Below are positions 11,235-20,467 of a DNA stretch of 64,000 nucleotides, in pieces. The notes beneath the pieces were generated by a model. The model had not been told where the DNA came from. It worked only from the letters and a program-made list of their open reading frames with translations, and did not search any database. The stretch is from Gammaproteobacteria bacterium (GTDB lineage: Bacteria; Pseudomonadota; Gammaproteobacteria; JADZEE01), in assembly GCA_020850735.1 (NCBI GenBank), contig JADZEE010000027.1, positions 24,001 through 88,000 on the forward strand, given 5' to 3'. Every line of letters begins with the position of its first letter. Position 1 is the stretch's first letter. The position numbers and the translations under genes are program-made.

Positions 11235-13124
11235 ATGGGCTCTTCGACCAACTACCCTCTGCTCAGTCAAATCGATGCACCGGCGGACCTGCGCCGGCTG
11301 CCCGAAAGCCAGCTCGGCGCGCTCGCCGCGGAATTGCGCGCCTACCTGCTCGAGTCGGTCAGCCAGAGCGGCGGTCACTTTGCCGCGGGTCTGGGGACGG
11401 TCGAGCTCACCATTGCGCTGCACTACCTCTACAACACGCCGGAGGATCGTATCGTCTGGGACGTGGGTCACCAGGCCTATCCGCACAAGGTGCTCACGGG
11501 CCGGCGGGACCGGCTCCACACCATCCGCCAGTGGGGTGGTCTCGCGCCGTTTCCGAAGCGTGACGAGAGCCCGTTCGACACGTTCGGCGTGGGTCATTCG
11601 AGCACGTCGATCAGTGCCGCGCTCGGTATGGCCATCGCGGGCCGGCAGCTGGGCATCGATCGGCGCGCCGTCGCCGTCATCGGTGACGGCGGTATGACCG
11701 CCGGGCTCGCGTTCGAGGCGCTGAACCACGCCGGCGATCTCGGTATCGATCTGCTGGTGATCCTCAACGACAACAACATGTCGATCTCGCCGAACGTCGG
11801 GGCGCTGTCGAATCGTTTCGCGCAGCTGTTGTCCGGCAAGTTCTACGCTACTGTCAAGGAGGGCAGCAAGCGCGTGCTGTCGAACGTGCCGAGCGTGTGG
11901 GAGCTCGCGCGCCGTGCGGAGGAGCACGTCAAGGGCCTGATCATCCCGGGAACGCTGTTCGAGGAGTTCGGTTTCAATTACATCGGCCCGATCGACGGTC
12001 ACGATCTGCACGCGCTGGTCGCGACGCTGCGCAACGTCCATGAGCTGCGTGGGCCGCAGCTTCTGCACGTCATCACGCGCAAGGGCAAGGGCTACGCGCC
12101 GGCCGAGGCCGACCCGGTCAAGTATCACGGTGTCACGCCGTTCGATCCGGCCCGCGGCATCGTGCCGTCGACGAAGGCCGCCAAGCCCACGTTCAGCAGG
12201 ATCTTCGGCGACTGGATCTGCGACATGGCGGCGCTCGATCAGCGCCTGGTCGCCATCACTCCGGCGATGCGCGAGGGCTCGGAGCTGGTGCGCTATTCGC
12301 ACGAGTTTCCCGAACGCTACTTCGATGTCGCGATCGCCGAACAGCACAGTGTCACGGTTGCGGCCGGCATGGCTTGCGACGGGCTCAAGCCCGTGGTCGC
12401 GATCTACTCCACGTTCCTGCAGCGCGCCTACGACCAGGTGGTGCACGACGTCTGCGCGCAGAACCTGCCGGTGCTGTTCGCCGTCGACCGGGCGGGGCTG
12501 GTCGGCGCCGACGGTCCCACGCACAACGGCAGCTACGACCTGTCATTTCTGCGCTGCCTGCCCAACATCGTCATCATGGCACCGGCGGACGAGAACGAAT
12601 GCCGGCAGATGCTGTACACGGGGTACACGCTGCACCAGCCGGCCGTGGTGCGCTACCCGCGCGGAACCGGCACGGGTGTCACGGTCGAGCAGGAGATGCG
12701 GGCGCTGCCGATCGGCAAGGCCGAGCTGCGCCGGCAGGGCGAGGGCGTCGCCATACTCGCGTTCGGTACCCTGCTCGACATGGCGCTCGGCGTCGGTGAG
12801 GAGCTCGACGCGACGGTCGTCAACATGCGCTTCGTCAAGCCGCTGGACGAAGCGCTGCTGCTCACGCTGGCCGCGACCCACGAGGTCTTCGTGACGCTCG
12901 AGGAGAACGTCGTCGCCGGCGGTGCGGGCAGCGGGGTCAGCGAGTTGTTGATCGCGCGCGGCGTCGACCAGCCGGTGCTGCACTACGGTCTGCCGGACCG
13001 TCTCATCCAGCACGGTGGCCGCGAGGACATGCTGCGTGACGCCGGCCTGACTGCGGCCGAATTCCGGGACTTCATCCGCAGCCAGCTGGAGCGCCGCCGC
13101 CGGCGTCCTGCCCGCAGCGCCTGA
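11235..13124 (+). CDS. dxs: 1-deoxy-D-xylulose-5-phosphate synthase
   Basis: DXS condenses pyruvate and glyceraldehyde 3-phosphate with thiamine diphosphate and starts the MEP isoprenoid pathway, which feeds hopanoids and quinones. The 629 residues are the normal length. The thiamine motif [18 protein letters not shown] begins near residue 150, and the transketolase-type pyrimidine domain contains [15 protein letters not shown] (about 420). It stands alone on the plus strand between two minus-strand hopanoid operons, so precursor supply is placed next to its consumers. A sigma-70 promoter lies directly upstream. Confidence 0.97.
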   Translation: MGSSTNYPLLSQIDAPADLRRLPESQLGALAAELRAYLLESVSQSGGHFAAGLGTVELTIALHYLYNTPEDRIVWDVGHQAYPHKVLTGRRDRLHTIRQWGGLAPFPKRDESPFDTFGVGHSSTSISAALGMAIAGRQLGIDRRAVAVIGDGGMTAGLAFEALNHAGDLGIDLLVILNDNNMSISPNVGALSNRFAQLLSGKFYATVKEGSKRVLSNVPSVWELARRAEEHVKGLIIPGTLFEEFGFNYIGPIDGHDLHALVATLRNVHELRGPQLLHVITRKGKGYAPAEADPVKYHGVTPFDPARGIVPSTKAAKPTFSRIFGDWICDMAALDQRLVAITPAMREGSELVRYSHEFPERYFDVAIAEQHSVTVAAGMACDGLKPVVAIYSTFLQRAYDQVVHDVCAQNLPVLFAVDRAGLVGADGPTHNGSYDLSFLRCLPNIVIMAPADENECRQMLYTGYTLHQPAVVRYPRGTGTGVTVEQEMRALPIGKAELRRQGEGVAILAFGTLLDMALGVGEELDATVVNMRFVKPLDEALLLTLAATHEVFVTLEENVVAGGAGSGVSELLIARGVDQPVLHYGLPDRLIQHGGREDMLRDAGLTAAEFRDFIRSQLERRRRRPARSA

Positions 13125-13326
13125 GAGCCATGTGAAACCATCGCCGCGCCTGCTGCGACGGCCCCTGGACGCCCCCGGCGGCGTTGCGGGGATCCCCGAA
13201 AGCGTTTCCGCAGGCCCGCTACGCGCGCGATTTTGTGCACCCCCGCGCCTGGCCAGGAACGCCCGGGAACCGTCTTGCTACGGCGGGCGAATGTTTCACG
13301 AGCGCTGAGTCCGCGCCGCGCCCGCC

Positions 13327-14412
13327 TCAGCCGGGCTTGAGCAGCACCGAGACGGCATCGACGAAGCGGTGCAGGTCGCCGTCGGTCAGCGCGCCCATGG
13401 TCGATACCCGGAAGATCCGGGCCGCCAGATCCCCCTGGCCGGCGTAAATCACGAAGCCGCGTTCCTTGAGGTGATCGTGCAGCAGGCGGTAATCGATCGC
13501 CGGCGGCAGCGCGTAAGCGCTCAACACCACCGACGACTCCGCAGCGGCGTGCAGCGGCGTCACACCGAGCGCGCCCAGGCCGTCGCGGACGATCTGCTGC
13601 AGCTCGGCATAGCGGCGCCGGCGTGCCTGCCAGCCGCCTTCCTGCGCCAGCTCGGCGAGTGCGGCCGCGAGGGCGTAAAAGGCATGCACCGACTGCGTAA
13701 ATGGGGTACCGCCGCCGTCCTGGGCGCGCGCATAAGCGCCGAGGTCGAGGTACAGACTGCGGGCCGGCTCGCAGCACGCGTCGAGTACGGCGCGTTCGGC
13801 GATCACGAAGGCGGTGCCCGGCACCCCGTGCAGGCACTTGTTGGCGGTGGCGGCACAGGCGCTGACGCCCCAGCCGGCGAAGTCGATGAGCTCGCCGCCG
13901 AAGCTGCTCACCGCATCGACCAGCAGGCGTACCCCGCCGGCGCGGCACAGCGCGCCGAGCCGGGCGAGATCGTTCAGGCGGCCGGTCGTCGTCTCATGGT
14001 GGACCACCGCCACGTGGGTGATACCGGGCGTCGCCTCGAGCGCCTGTTCGATGCGCGCCAGATCGAGCGCGCCGCCCCAGGGATGGGTCACGCGCACGTG
14101 GCCGATCCCGTGCAGCGCCGCGATCCGCGTCATGCGCTCGCCGTAGACGCCGTTCTCGATCACGAGCACTGTGCCGGTGCGCGGCAGCAGGCTCGTCAGC
14201 AGCGCCTCGACGGCGGCGGTGCCGGATCCGGTGAGGAGCACGGCTGACCAGATCCCGGCAGGCAAGCCGTACACGCCCAGCAGGTCGTCGCGGATGCGCG
14301 CCTGCAGGCTGGCGAACTCGGCCTCGCGGTGGCACAGGTCCGGCTGCAGCAGGGCCTGGCGTACCCGCTCGCTCAGGGTCACCGGGCCGGGGTTGAGCAG
14401 CAATGCGCTCAT
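13327..14412 (-). CDS. phnW: 2-aminoethylphosphonate-pyruvate transaminase
   Basis: This PLP enzyme exchanges the amino group between alanine/pyruvate and phosphonoacetaldehyde/2-aminoethylphosphonate. Next to PEP mutase and phosphonopyruvate decarboxylase it should run towards 2-aminoethylphosphonate (AEP). The 361 residues match PhnW, with LLNPGPVTLSERVRQAL at the N-terminus, SGSGTAAVEA-like TGSGTAAVEALL, and the PLP lysine in ATANKCLHGVPG. It overlaps the upstream decarboxylase gene by an ATGA and is the last gene of the block. A degradative PhnW would be expected beside phnX, which is absent. Confidence 0.93.
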   Translation of the reverse strand: MSALLLNPGPVTLSERVRQALLQPDLCHREAEFASLQARIRDDLLGVYGLPAGIWSAVLLTGSGTAAVEALLTSLLPRTGTVLVIENGVYGERMTRIAALHGIGHVRVTHPWGGALDLARIEQALEATPGITHVAVVHHETTTGRLNDLARLGALCRAGGVRLLVDAVSSFGGELIDFAGWGVSACAATANKCLHGVPGTAFVIAERAVLDACCEPARSLYLDLGAYARAQDGGGTPFTQSVHAFYALAAALAELAQEGGWQARRRRYAELQQIVRDGLGALGVTPLHAAAESSVVLSAYALPPAIDYRLLHDHLKERGFVIYAGQGDLAARIFRVSTMGALTDGDLHRFVDAVSVLLKPG

Positions 14413-15560
14413 GACCGCGTGCCGATGCGGCGCATGAGACGGTCCAGCACCTGCGCTGGTCGCAGCGCCGGGCGGGGCAGCTTGGCGACGGTGCCGGGTG
14501 CCGTGAGGATGCGGCCGAACCGCGGCCGGCTGCCCGCCGGGGTAGCGAGCAGGGCGTCCACGAGCCGCGGATCGTCGCCCTCCCAGGCCACGGCGTAGCC
14601 GCAGGCCGCCGCGATGGCCGCGAAGTCGATGCCGGCGGCCACGGTGGCCTGGCCACCGGTCGAATCGTGGACACCGTTGTCGAGCAGCAGGTGGGTGAGG
14701 TTGCCGCCGGCATAGCTGCCGATGGTGGCGAAGTTGCCCATGCGCATCAGCGCCGCGCCGTCACCGTCGAGCACCACCACGTGCAGGTCGGGGCGTGCCA
14801 TGGCCAGCCCGAGCGCGAACGAGGAGGCACAACCCATCGAGCCCACCAGGTAGAGGTGGTTGGGACGATCCTCGAGCGCGTAGAGCTCCCGCCCGGTGTA
14901 ACCCGTCGTGGCGATGACCACCGTGTGGTCGGCCGGCGTGCCGGCAATCACCCGCGCGAGCACTTCGCCACGTGCCGGACGCGGACCCGTGCCGCGTACG
15001 AAGCTGCGACGTTCGCAAGCGCCCGTGCGCGGGGCCGGACCGGCGCCGGTCAGCGTCTCGGCGGCGACCGTACCCTTGGTCATCAGCAAGGCGTACGGGC
15101 GCGCGTGCTGCACCATGTGCTCGCAGGCCCGGCCGAGCACGGGCGCGATCGCACCGGCCGCGGCTGGAAACGCTTCCCAGGGAACGTCCATGGTGTCGAA
15201 CAAAGGTCCCGTGATCCTGCCCATCAGTTCGTGCTGCGGCTCGTCGGCCACGCCGGGCGCACCGCGATGCGTGCAGATGAGGAGCACCGGAATGTTGAAG
15301 ACCCAGGTCAGCGACGTCAGCGGACTTACGGCGTTGCCCAGCCCCGAGTTCTGCATCATCGCGACCGCCGACCGGCCACCGACGGCAGCGCCCGCGGCCG
15401 TCGCGAGGGCGTCACCCTCGTTTGCCGAGGATACGTAGATCAGCCCCGGATCGTTGATGACGCGGTTGATGAACGGGGAGAGGAACGAGCAGGGTACGCC
15501 GGTGTAGAAGTCGATGCCGCGCGCGCGCGCGGCCTCGACGAATTCGCGCGCTTCGATCAC
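14409..15560 (-). CDS. Phosphonopyruvate decarboxylase
   Basis: This thiamine-diphosphate enzyme converts 3-phosphonopyruvate to phosphonoacetaldehyde and CO2, the irreversible step that pulls the unfavourable PEP mutase reaction forward. The 383 residues contain an N-terminal pyrimidine-binding domain (FYTGVPCSFLSPFIN, SSANEGDALA) and a C-terminal diphosphate-binding domain with GDGAALMRMGNFATIG and the paired Asn in LLLDNGVHDSTGG. These are hallmarks of Ppd (AepY). It starts 10 bases after the PEP mutase stop and overlaps phnW by four bases, so the three are translationally linked. Confidence 0.94.
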   Translation of the reverse strand: MIEAREFVEAARARGIDFYTGVPCSFLSPFINRVINDPGLIYVSSANEGDALATAAGAAVGGRSAVAMMQNSGLGNAVSPLTSLTWVFNIPVLLICTHRGAPGVADEPQHELMGRITGPLFDTMDVPWEAFPAAAGAIAPVLGRACEHMVQHARPYALLMTKGTVAAETLTGAGPAPRTGACERRSFVRGTGPRPARGEVLARVIAGTPADHTVVIATTGYTGRELYALEDRPNHLYLVGSMGCASSFALGLAMARPDLHVVVLDGDGAALMRMGNFATIGSYAGGNLTHLLLDNGVHDSTGGQATVAAGIDFAAIAAACGYAVAWEGDDPRLVDALLATPAGSRPRFGRILTAPGTVAKLPRPALRPAQVLDRLMRRIGTRS

Positions 15561-15570
15561 GGCGGCTGCG

Positions 15571-17223
15571 CTATTGGCTGCCGGCGGCGAACAGGCCCGC
15601 CCGTTCGATGTCGTCCAGCAGGTTCACGTCCAGCCAGTGACCGTTGACGTAGAGCACGCGCACCGGCTGTCCGCCGGCGACCAGGTGATTGAGCAGGTCG
15701 GGGATACCGAGCGCGCCGAAGTCGGCGCGCAGGCGCAGCTCGGAAAGCGCCGCGGCGAGTCGCGCCTGGCCCCCACCCTGTACTTTGAGCATGCCGATCC
15801 AGCGTCCCCGTGGCTCGTCCGTCCGCACCGCCGTATCGTCGCCGACGTGTTCGAGCAGCACGTCCTGGTCGATGAGCGAACGGTCGTCCGCACGGGAGCA
15901 CCAGGCGTAGTCGGGCGAGCCGCTCTTGGTCGTCGTCGCGAGCGAGGAGTCGACCACCACGACGATGTCGCCGGGGCTGTCGAGCAGATCGCGCAGGATA
16001 TAACCGCGGAACAGCAGGTCACCGTACAGGATGACCATGCGATCGCTGAAGCTCGATTGCGCACAGGCCAGCGACGAGAGCTCGCCGGTGGCGGCGTAGT
16101 CGGAATTCACGATGATGTCCACGCCCTGGACGTCGATCGATTCGGACTTGTAGCCCGCCACCACGGTCACGTCGTTGACGCCGTGCTTCTTGAATTCATC
16201 GACCAGCCGGCGGAGCAGGGGTTTGCCGCCGATGGGCACCATGACCTTGGGACGGTTGTCGGTGAGTCCGGCCAGCTCCTTGCCCCGGCTCGCCGCCAGG
16301 ACCACGGCGCGTGTCGCCGGGCCCGCCGCAGAGGCGTAGCGGCGTTCGGCGAGCTGCAGCTCGTCGGCGCCCTGCAGGCGGAAGATCTCGACGACCGGAG
16401 CTATCCTGTCCTCGAGATTGATGGTGCTGTGCTCGGCGGCGATGCTCGCGGCGACTGTCTGCATCGCGCTGATCGACGCGCGGATCATGTGGTTGGCCCA
16501 GATGACCAGGCTGATGCCGGCCTTGCGATAGACTTCGGCCGGGGTGCTGTAATACTTGGTGGGTACGATGACCACGGGCGCCCGATTCGCCCACTCGCGC
16601 GCGAAGGCGATGATCTGGTCGGGTCGCGCCAGCTTGCTGTGAATCAGGATCGCGTCCGCGCCGGCCTCCACGTACGCTTCGGCCCGCCGCACGGCCTCGT
16701 CGAGCCCCCAGCCGGCGATGAGCGCCTCGACCCTCGCCACGACACAGAAATCCGGGTCGTTCTGGCTGTCCTTGCCGGCCTTGATCTTGCCGCAGAACTC
16801 GTCCACTTCGGCGAGCGGCTGGCGCTCCCCGTCGATGAAGCTGTTGGTCTTGGGGAAGATCTTGTCCTCGATGCACACACCGGCGACGCCACGCTGTTCG
16901 AGCTTGCGTACCAGCCGGCGCATGTTGTTGAAGTTGCCGTAGCCCGTATCGCCGTCGAGCAGTATCGGGATGCTCGTGACGTCGGTCATGAACTCGAGCA
17001 TTTCCACGATCTGGGTCCAGCTCGCTTCGTTGTTGTCGCGCACGCCGAACTGTGCCGACAGCGCCAGGCCGCTGGCCCAGATGCCCTGGAAACCCGCTTC
17101 CTCCACGATGCGCGCGCTGATGCCGTTGTGGGCTTCCATGATGAACTCGAGCCCGGGCGAATCGATCAGTTTGCGCAGCCGTGCGGCACGGCTCGCAACT
17201 CCCTGCGTGTGCTGGTCACTCAT
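15571..17223 (-). CDS. Phosphoenolpyruvate mutase fused to a nucleotidyltransferase domain
   Basis: The N-terminal ~295 residues are PEP mutase, which isomerises PEP to phosphonopyruvate and makes the C-P bond. The diagnostic [10 protein letters not shown] (residues 119-128) and DGDTGYGN (90-97) are intact; the lyase relatives have a different loop. Residues about 305-545 form a MobA/cytidylyltransferase-type domain ([35 protein letters not shown]). In described phosphonate systems such domains (PntC type) make CMP-AEP. The 550 residues are thus a bifunctional first and activating step. It overlaps the upstream nucleotidyltransferase gene by 8 bases. The nucleotide and substrate are inferred. 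Confidence 0.92.
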   Translation of the reverse strand: MSDQHTQGVASRAARLRKLIDSPGLEFIMEAHNGISARIVEEAGFQGIWASGLALSAQFGVRDNNEASWTQIVEMLEFMTDVTSIPILLDGDTGYGNFNNMRRLVRKLEQRGVAGVCIEDKIFPKTNSFIDGERQPLAEVDEFCGKIKAGKDSQNDPDFCVVARVEALIAGWGLDEAVRRAEAYVEAGADAILIHSKLARPDQIIAFAREWANRAPVVIVPTKYYSTPAEVYRKAGISLVIWANHMIRASISAMQTVAASIAAEHSTINLEDRIAPVVEIFRLQGADELQLAERRYASAAGPATRAVVLAASRGKELAGLTDNRPKVMVPIGGKPLLRRLVDEFKKHGVNDVTVVAGYKSESIDVQGVDIIVNSDYAATGELSSLACAQSSFSDRMVILYGDLLFRGYILRDLLDSPGDIVVVVDSSLATTTKSGSPDYAWCSRADDRSLIDQDVLLEHVGDDTAVRTDEPRGRWIGMLKVQGGGQARLAAALSELRLRADFGALGIPDLLNHLVAGGQPVRVLYVNGHWLDVNLLDDIERAGLFAAGSQ

Positions 17224-17956
17224 CGATCAATGGCAGTATCTGGTTCTGCGCGCGCACCACGTCGCGCTCGAAATCAATCTCCGTCCACGGCATGCCGGTG
17301 ACGTCCTCGAAGCCGAACTCGCCCGGCGATTCTAGCAGGAGATCGCGGATGGCCTCCTCGTGCGGTTCCTCGCCCCGGCCGGTGTCACGGTAGGCGTCCA
17401 CGGACGCTGCGAGACGTGCGGCCATGGCGCCGCCGAAACGGAAGAAGCCGATCGACTCCCCGCAGTAGTCGTAGCTGAGATCCGGGGCGAGACGCTTGCG
17501 GAACTCGACCAGCACCTGGCCGCGCACGCACAACTTGACGGGTTCTTCTCCGGGTTCGAATTCGCGGTCGAGCAGAAAACAGTTTTCATGTCGCGAGCCC
17601 GCCAGTCGTTCGAGCAGCCCGCGCCCGTACAGCACGTCCGCGTCCATGACGATCGCGCCCGCGACGGGATCGAGGTGTTCGCGTACCGTCCACAGACTGA
17701 CGACGCTGCCCTGTTCGTAATCGGGATTGACGATCGTGGTCACCCAACCGGCGGCACCGATACGGGCGAGCTCCGCATGCACCTGCTGCGCCTGGTAACC
17801 GAGACACAGGACGACGTCACGGATCCCGGCGGCGCGCAGGCGTTCGAGGTGTCGCTCGAGCAGCGTTCGCCCGCCGAAACGCAGCAGGCACTTGGGCCCG
17901 GCATGGGCCGCGGCGAGCCGTTTGCCGACGCCGGCGGCCAGGATCACCGCCTTCAC
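17216..17956 (-). CDS. NTP transferase (sugar/choline-phosphate cytidylyltransferase-like)
   Basis: This 246-residue stand-alone nucleotidyltransferase starts at a GTG ([16 protein letters not shown]), the usual N-terminus of the family; the open frame upstream does not resemble protein. Further blocks are [24 protein letters not shown] (metal-binding Asp) and a C-terminal DFERDVV. It resembles LicC/MobA-like enzymes that activate phosphocholine-type or phosphonate head groups with CTP. It is a second activating module beside the one fused to PEP mutase, overlapping that gene by 8 bases. It may use AEP, a hydroxylated AEP or a different phosphate ester. Confidence 0.8.
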   Translation of the reverse strand: MKAVILAAGVGKRLAAAHAGPKCLLRFGGRTLLERHLERLRAAGIRDVVLCLGYQAQQVHAELARIGAAGWVTTIVNPDYEQGSVVSLWTVREHLDPVAGAIVMDADVLYGRGLLERLAGSRHENCFLLDREFEPGEEPVKLCVRGQVLVEFRKRLAPDLSYDYCGESIGFFRFGGAMAARLAASVDAYRDTGRGEEPHEEAIRDLLLESPGEFGFEDVTGMPWTEIDFERDVVRAQNQILPLIDE

Positions 17957-18072
17957 GGTTGCCGTCCCGGCCGGCCGCACGGGCCGGTGTGGTGATGTGC
18001 GCACGGCGCGCGTCCCGCCGCGCCGGGTACCCCGGTGGCTGCGACTGCCACGGAATGGTCGCCCGCGTTCCT

Positions 18073-18690
18073 TCAGCCGGCCCTGTTCCAGCGCCGGTAC
18101 TGCAGGGCCGTCCAGGTCAGGTAGCACAGTGTCCCGAGCCCGTAGGGAACGAAAAAGTACGTCAGGCCGAATACCCAGGTGATCGGGCCGATGAAGTAGA
18201 TGAAGTCCTCGAGCTCGAAACCGGGGAAACCGGGATGGCGCACCGCTTCCTTGCCGTGCACGCGATCGAGGCGCATCCGCATGTAGAGGATAAACGGATT
18301 GGACAAACCGGCCGCCAAGCCGAGCAGCGGCGGCCAGGCCGCGCCGAGATCGTCGCCGAGGCCGACGCCGATACCGATGAACAGCAGGGTGTAATTGATT
18401 CCGCCGACGACGAAATCGAAATCGTGCCCGAACTTGCTGGTCTTGCCGGCGAGACGCGCGAGCTCGCCGTCCGTGTGATCGGTGAACACGGCGAGCATGT
18501 AGATGATCGCCGCGACGTCGGCATGCACCATTCCGTAGGCGGCGAACAGCGAGGCGGCGCACACGCCGAGCAGCAGTGACAGCGTCGTGAGGTGGTTGGG
18601 GTGTAGCGCCGTGTGCGCGAACGGACTCACCAGCAGACGCGCAAGGCGCTGATCCCACGGCAGCTGCGAAAGCGGAATTCCTGCGGGCAT
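18073..18690 (-). CDS. CDP-alcohol phosphatidyltransferase family protein with altered active site
   Basis: This integral membrane protein (205 residues, about six helices) belongs to the family that transfers a phospho- or phosphono-head group from a CDP/CMP donor to an alcohol. The metal-binding signature is D71-x2-D74-G75-x2-A78-R79-x8-G88-x3-D92-x3-D. D92 is present, but the fourth Asp, expected at residue 96, is Gly. That Asp is the proposed catalytic base in structurally studied members, so activity is uncertain. It is clearly related to the other copy at 19847-20467 (shared PNHLTTL, DGELAR, GFE-x-ED). It lies between a nucleotidyltransferase and hpnA, suggesting a role in the phosphonate lipid step or as a partner subunit. 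Confidence 0.85.
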   Translation of the reverse strand: MPAGIPLSQLPWDQRLARLLVSPFAHTALHPNHLTTLSLLLGVCAASLFAAYGMVHADVAAIIYMLAVFTDHTDGELARLAGKTSKFGHDFDFVVGGINYTLLFIGIGVGLGDDLGAAWPPLLGLAAGLSNPFILYMRMRLDRVHGKEAVRHPGFPGFELEDFIYFIGPITWVFGLTYFFVPYGLGTLCYLTWTALQYRRWNRAG

Positions 18691-18863
18691 GGCCGTCCTT
18701 GTCTCACGATCTGCTGGTCGACGTGGTCAGCTGCTCGGCTGACCGGAAAAACCGCGCGAATGTACCCGGACTGTGCGAGGCGTGCAATGATCCCGGTCGC
18801 AATTCCGAGCCGCCACCGCGTGGCGCGAAGCGGGCGCCCGCGCGTACCGTCAGGCAGCCGGAT

Positions 18864-19850
18864 TCAGGGAAAGTTCCGCTCGAACCACGCTACCGCGTCC
18901 TGCAAGGCCTCCTGCGCGGGACGGTGCTCGTAGCCCAGTGCGGCGCGTGCCTTTGCGCTCGAGAAGTACATGTGCTTGCGCGCCATGCGTACACCCGCCA
19001 CCGTCGCGCGGGGTTCGCCGGCCCCGGCCACTCGCGCCCACAGTTCGCTCAGTGCCGCGATCGGCAGCACGACGTTGTGCGGCAACCTGACGGTCGGCGG
19101 CTGGCGTCCGGCAAGGCGCGCGACGGCCGTGAGGATCGACCGCAGCGTCATGTCCTCACCGCCGAGCACGTAGCGCGCCCCGACCTCTCCGCGCTCGAAG
19201 GCCAGCCGGTGGCCGCGGGCGACGTCGTCGACGTGGACGACGTTCAGACCGGTGTCCACATAGGCCGGCATCCGGCCGCGTGCAGCGTCGAGGATGGTCC
19301 GTCCCGTGGGCGTCGGTTTGATGTCGCGCGGGCCGACGGGGGTCGAGGGATTGACGATGACCACCGCCAGCCCGGTCGTAACGACGAGCTCGCGCACCGC
19401 CTGCTCAGCGAGAAATTTCGAACGCTTGTAGTGGCCGATCATGTCGGCGAGGCAAACCGGCGTGTCCTCGTTCGCGGGCGATCGATCGGGGTTGATCCCG
19501 AGGGTGGCGACGCTGCTGGTGTACACCACGCGCGCGACGCCGGCGTCGGCGGCGGCCAGCAGCAGTTGCCTGGAACCCTCGACATTGCTCTCGTAGAGAT
19601 CGGCGGGTCGCGGCGACCAGAGCCGGTAGTCGGCGGCGACGTGAAACAGGGCACGGCAACCCTGCACGGCGCGTCTGACGGTCGCCGGTTCGCGCAGGTC
19701 ACCTTCTGCGATCGCGACGTCGAGGCCGGCGAGATTGCGCCGGTCGCTGCCGGGGCGCACGAGCACTCGTACCTCGTGACCGTGCGCGAGCAGCTCCCGG
19801 ACCACGGCCGAGCCCACGAACCCGGTCCCGCCGGTGACCAGGGTCGTCAT
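18864..19850 (-). CDS. hpnA: Hopanoid-associated sugar epimerase/reductase HpnA
   Basis: This 328-residue short-chain dehydrogenase of the extended type has an N-terminal Rossmann motif (TLVTGGTGFVGSAVV), the catalytic Tyr-x3-Lys in HYKRSKFLAEQ, and an upstream SSVATLG Ser region. Sequence blocks fit HpnA, found in most hopanoid clusters and thought to act on the sugar-derived side chain; its exact reaction is not settled. The ATG overlaps the stop of the upstream CDP-alcohol transferase gene by four bases. It is thus embedded between the two transferase paralogues. Confidence 0.9.
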   Translation of the reverse strand: MTTLVTGGTGFVGSAVVRELLAHGHEVRVLVRPGSDRRNLAGLDVAIAEGDLREPATVRRAVQGCRALFHVAADYRLWSPRPADLYESNVEGSRQLLLAAADAGVARVVYTSSVATLGINPDRSPANEDTPVCLADMIGHYKRSKFLAEQAVRELVVTTGLAVVIVNPSTPVGPRDIKPTPTGRTILDAARGRMPAYVDTGLNVVHVDDVARGHRLAFERGEVGARYVLGGEDMTLRSILTAVARLAGRQPPTVRLPHNVVLPIAALSELWARVAGAGEPRATVAGVRMARKHMYFSSAKARAALGYEHRPAQEALQDAVAWFERNFP

Positions 19851-20467
19851 GCCTGCCGTGCCGGCGGCGCCCGGTCACGCCGGAAGCGCAGGTACTGGCA
19901 GACCACCACGGCGGCCGCGGTCGGGGCGCCCACCGCCGCCGCGATCAGGAACCACGTCAATCCGTCCAGCAAGGTCACCACCGGCAGCAGGTAGAACACG
20001 TCCTCGGGCTCGAAGCCGCCCAGTGTCGGCTGGCGGGTCAGGTCCTTGCCTGCGTCCCGCTCGATCTCGTTGCGCAGGTGAAACATGAGCGCGATCGCGA
20101 CACCGGCGAGCGCTCCCATGCCGATCGCGCTGCGGCCGAGCTCGCCGTCGCTCAGGCCGATGCCGATGCCCGCAAACAGGCCGACCACGACGATGAAGTC
20201 GCTGGCGAGGTCGTAGTAATGCCCCCAGCGGGACGACTTGCCACTCATGCGCGCGAGCTCGCCGTCGGCGTGGTCCAGGAAGCTCGACAGGGCGATCAGC
20301 AATGCCGCCGGCGTGGCTGCGCCACCCGTGGCGAACAGCAGCGCACCGGCGGCGCCGACGGCAAAGCGCAGGGTCGTGAGGTGGTTGGGCGTCACCGCCG
20401 AGTCGCGCAGCGGGGCGACGAGGCGCGCGGCCAGACGGGCATCCCAGGTGCGCGGTATCCCGGTCAT
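19847..20467 (-). CDS. CDP-alcohol phosphatidyltransferase family protein
   Basis: This 206-residue membrane protein carries the complete family signature: D65-x2-D68-G69-x2-A72-R73-x8-G82-x3-D86-x3-D90, so it should be active. Members transfer a head group from a CDP-alcohol, or in phosphonolipid synthesis from CMP-AEP, to an alcohol acceptor. The start is an ATG that overlaps the hpnN stop by four bases; the end overlaps the hpnA start by four. Translational coupling to hpnN and hpnA argues for a hopanoid-linked acceptor. A diacylglycerol acceptor is the main alternative. It is paralogous to 18073-18690. Confidence 0.88.
   Translation of the reverse strand: MTGIPRTWDARLAARLVAPLRDSAVTPNHLTTLRFAVGAAGALLFATGGAATPAALLIALSSFLDHADGELARMSGKSSRWGHYYDLASDFIVVVGLFAGIGIGLSDGELGRSAIGMGALAGVAIALMFHLRNEIERDAGKDLTRQPTLGGFEPEDVFYLLPVVTLLDGLTWFLIAAAVGAPTAAAVVVCQYLRFRRDRAPPARQA

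Noticed and set aside
18725-18744. Hairpin GGTCAGC/GCTGACC between hpnA and the CDP-alcohol transferase
   Set aside because: The T-run lies before the hairpin on the minus strand and there is none after it on the plus strand, so it is not a terminator.
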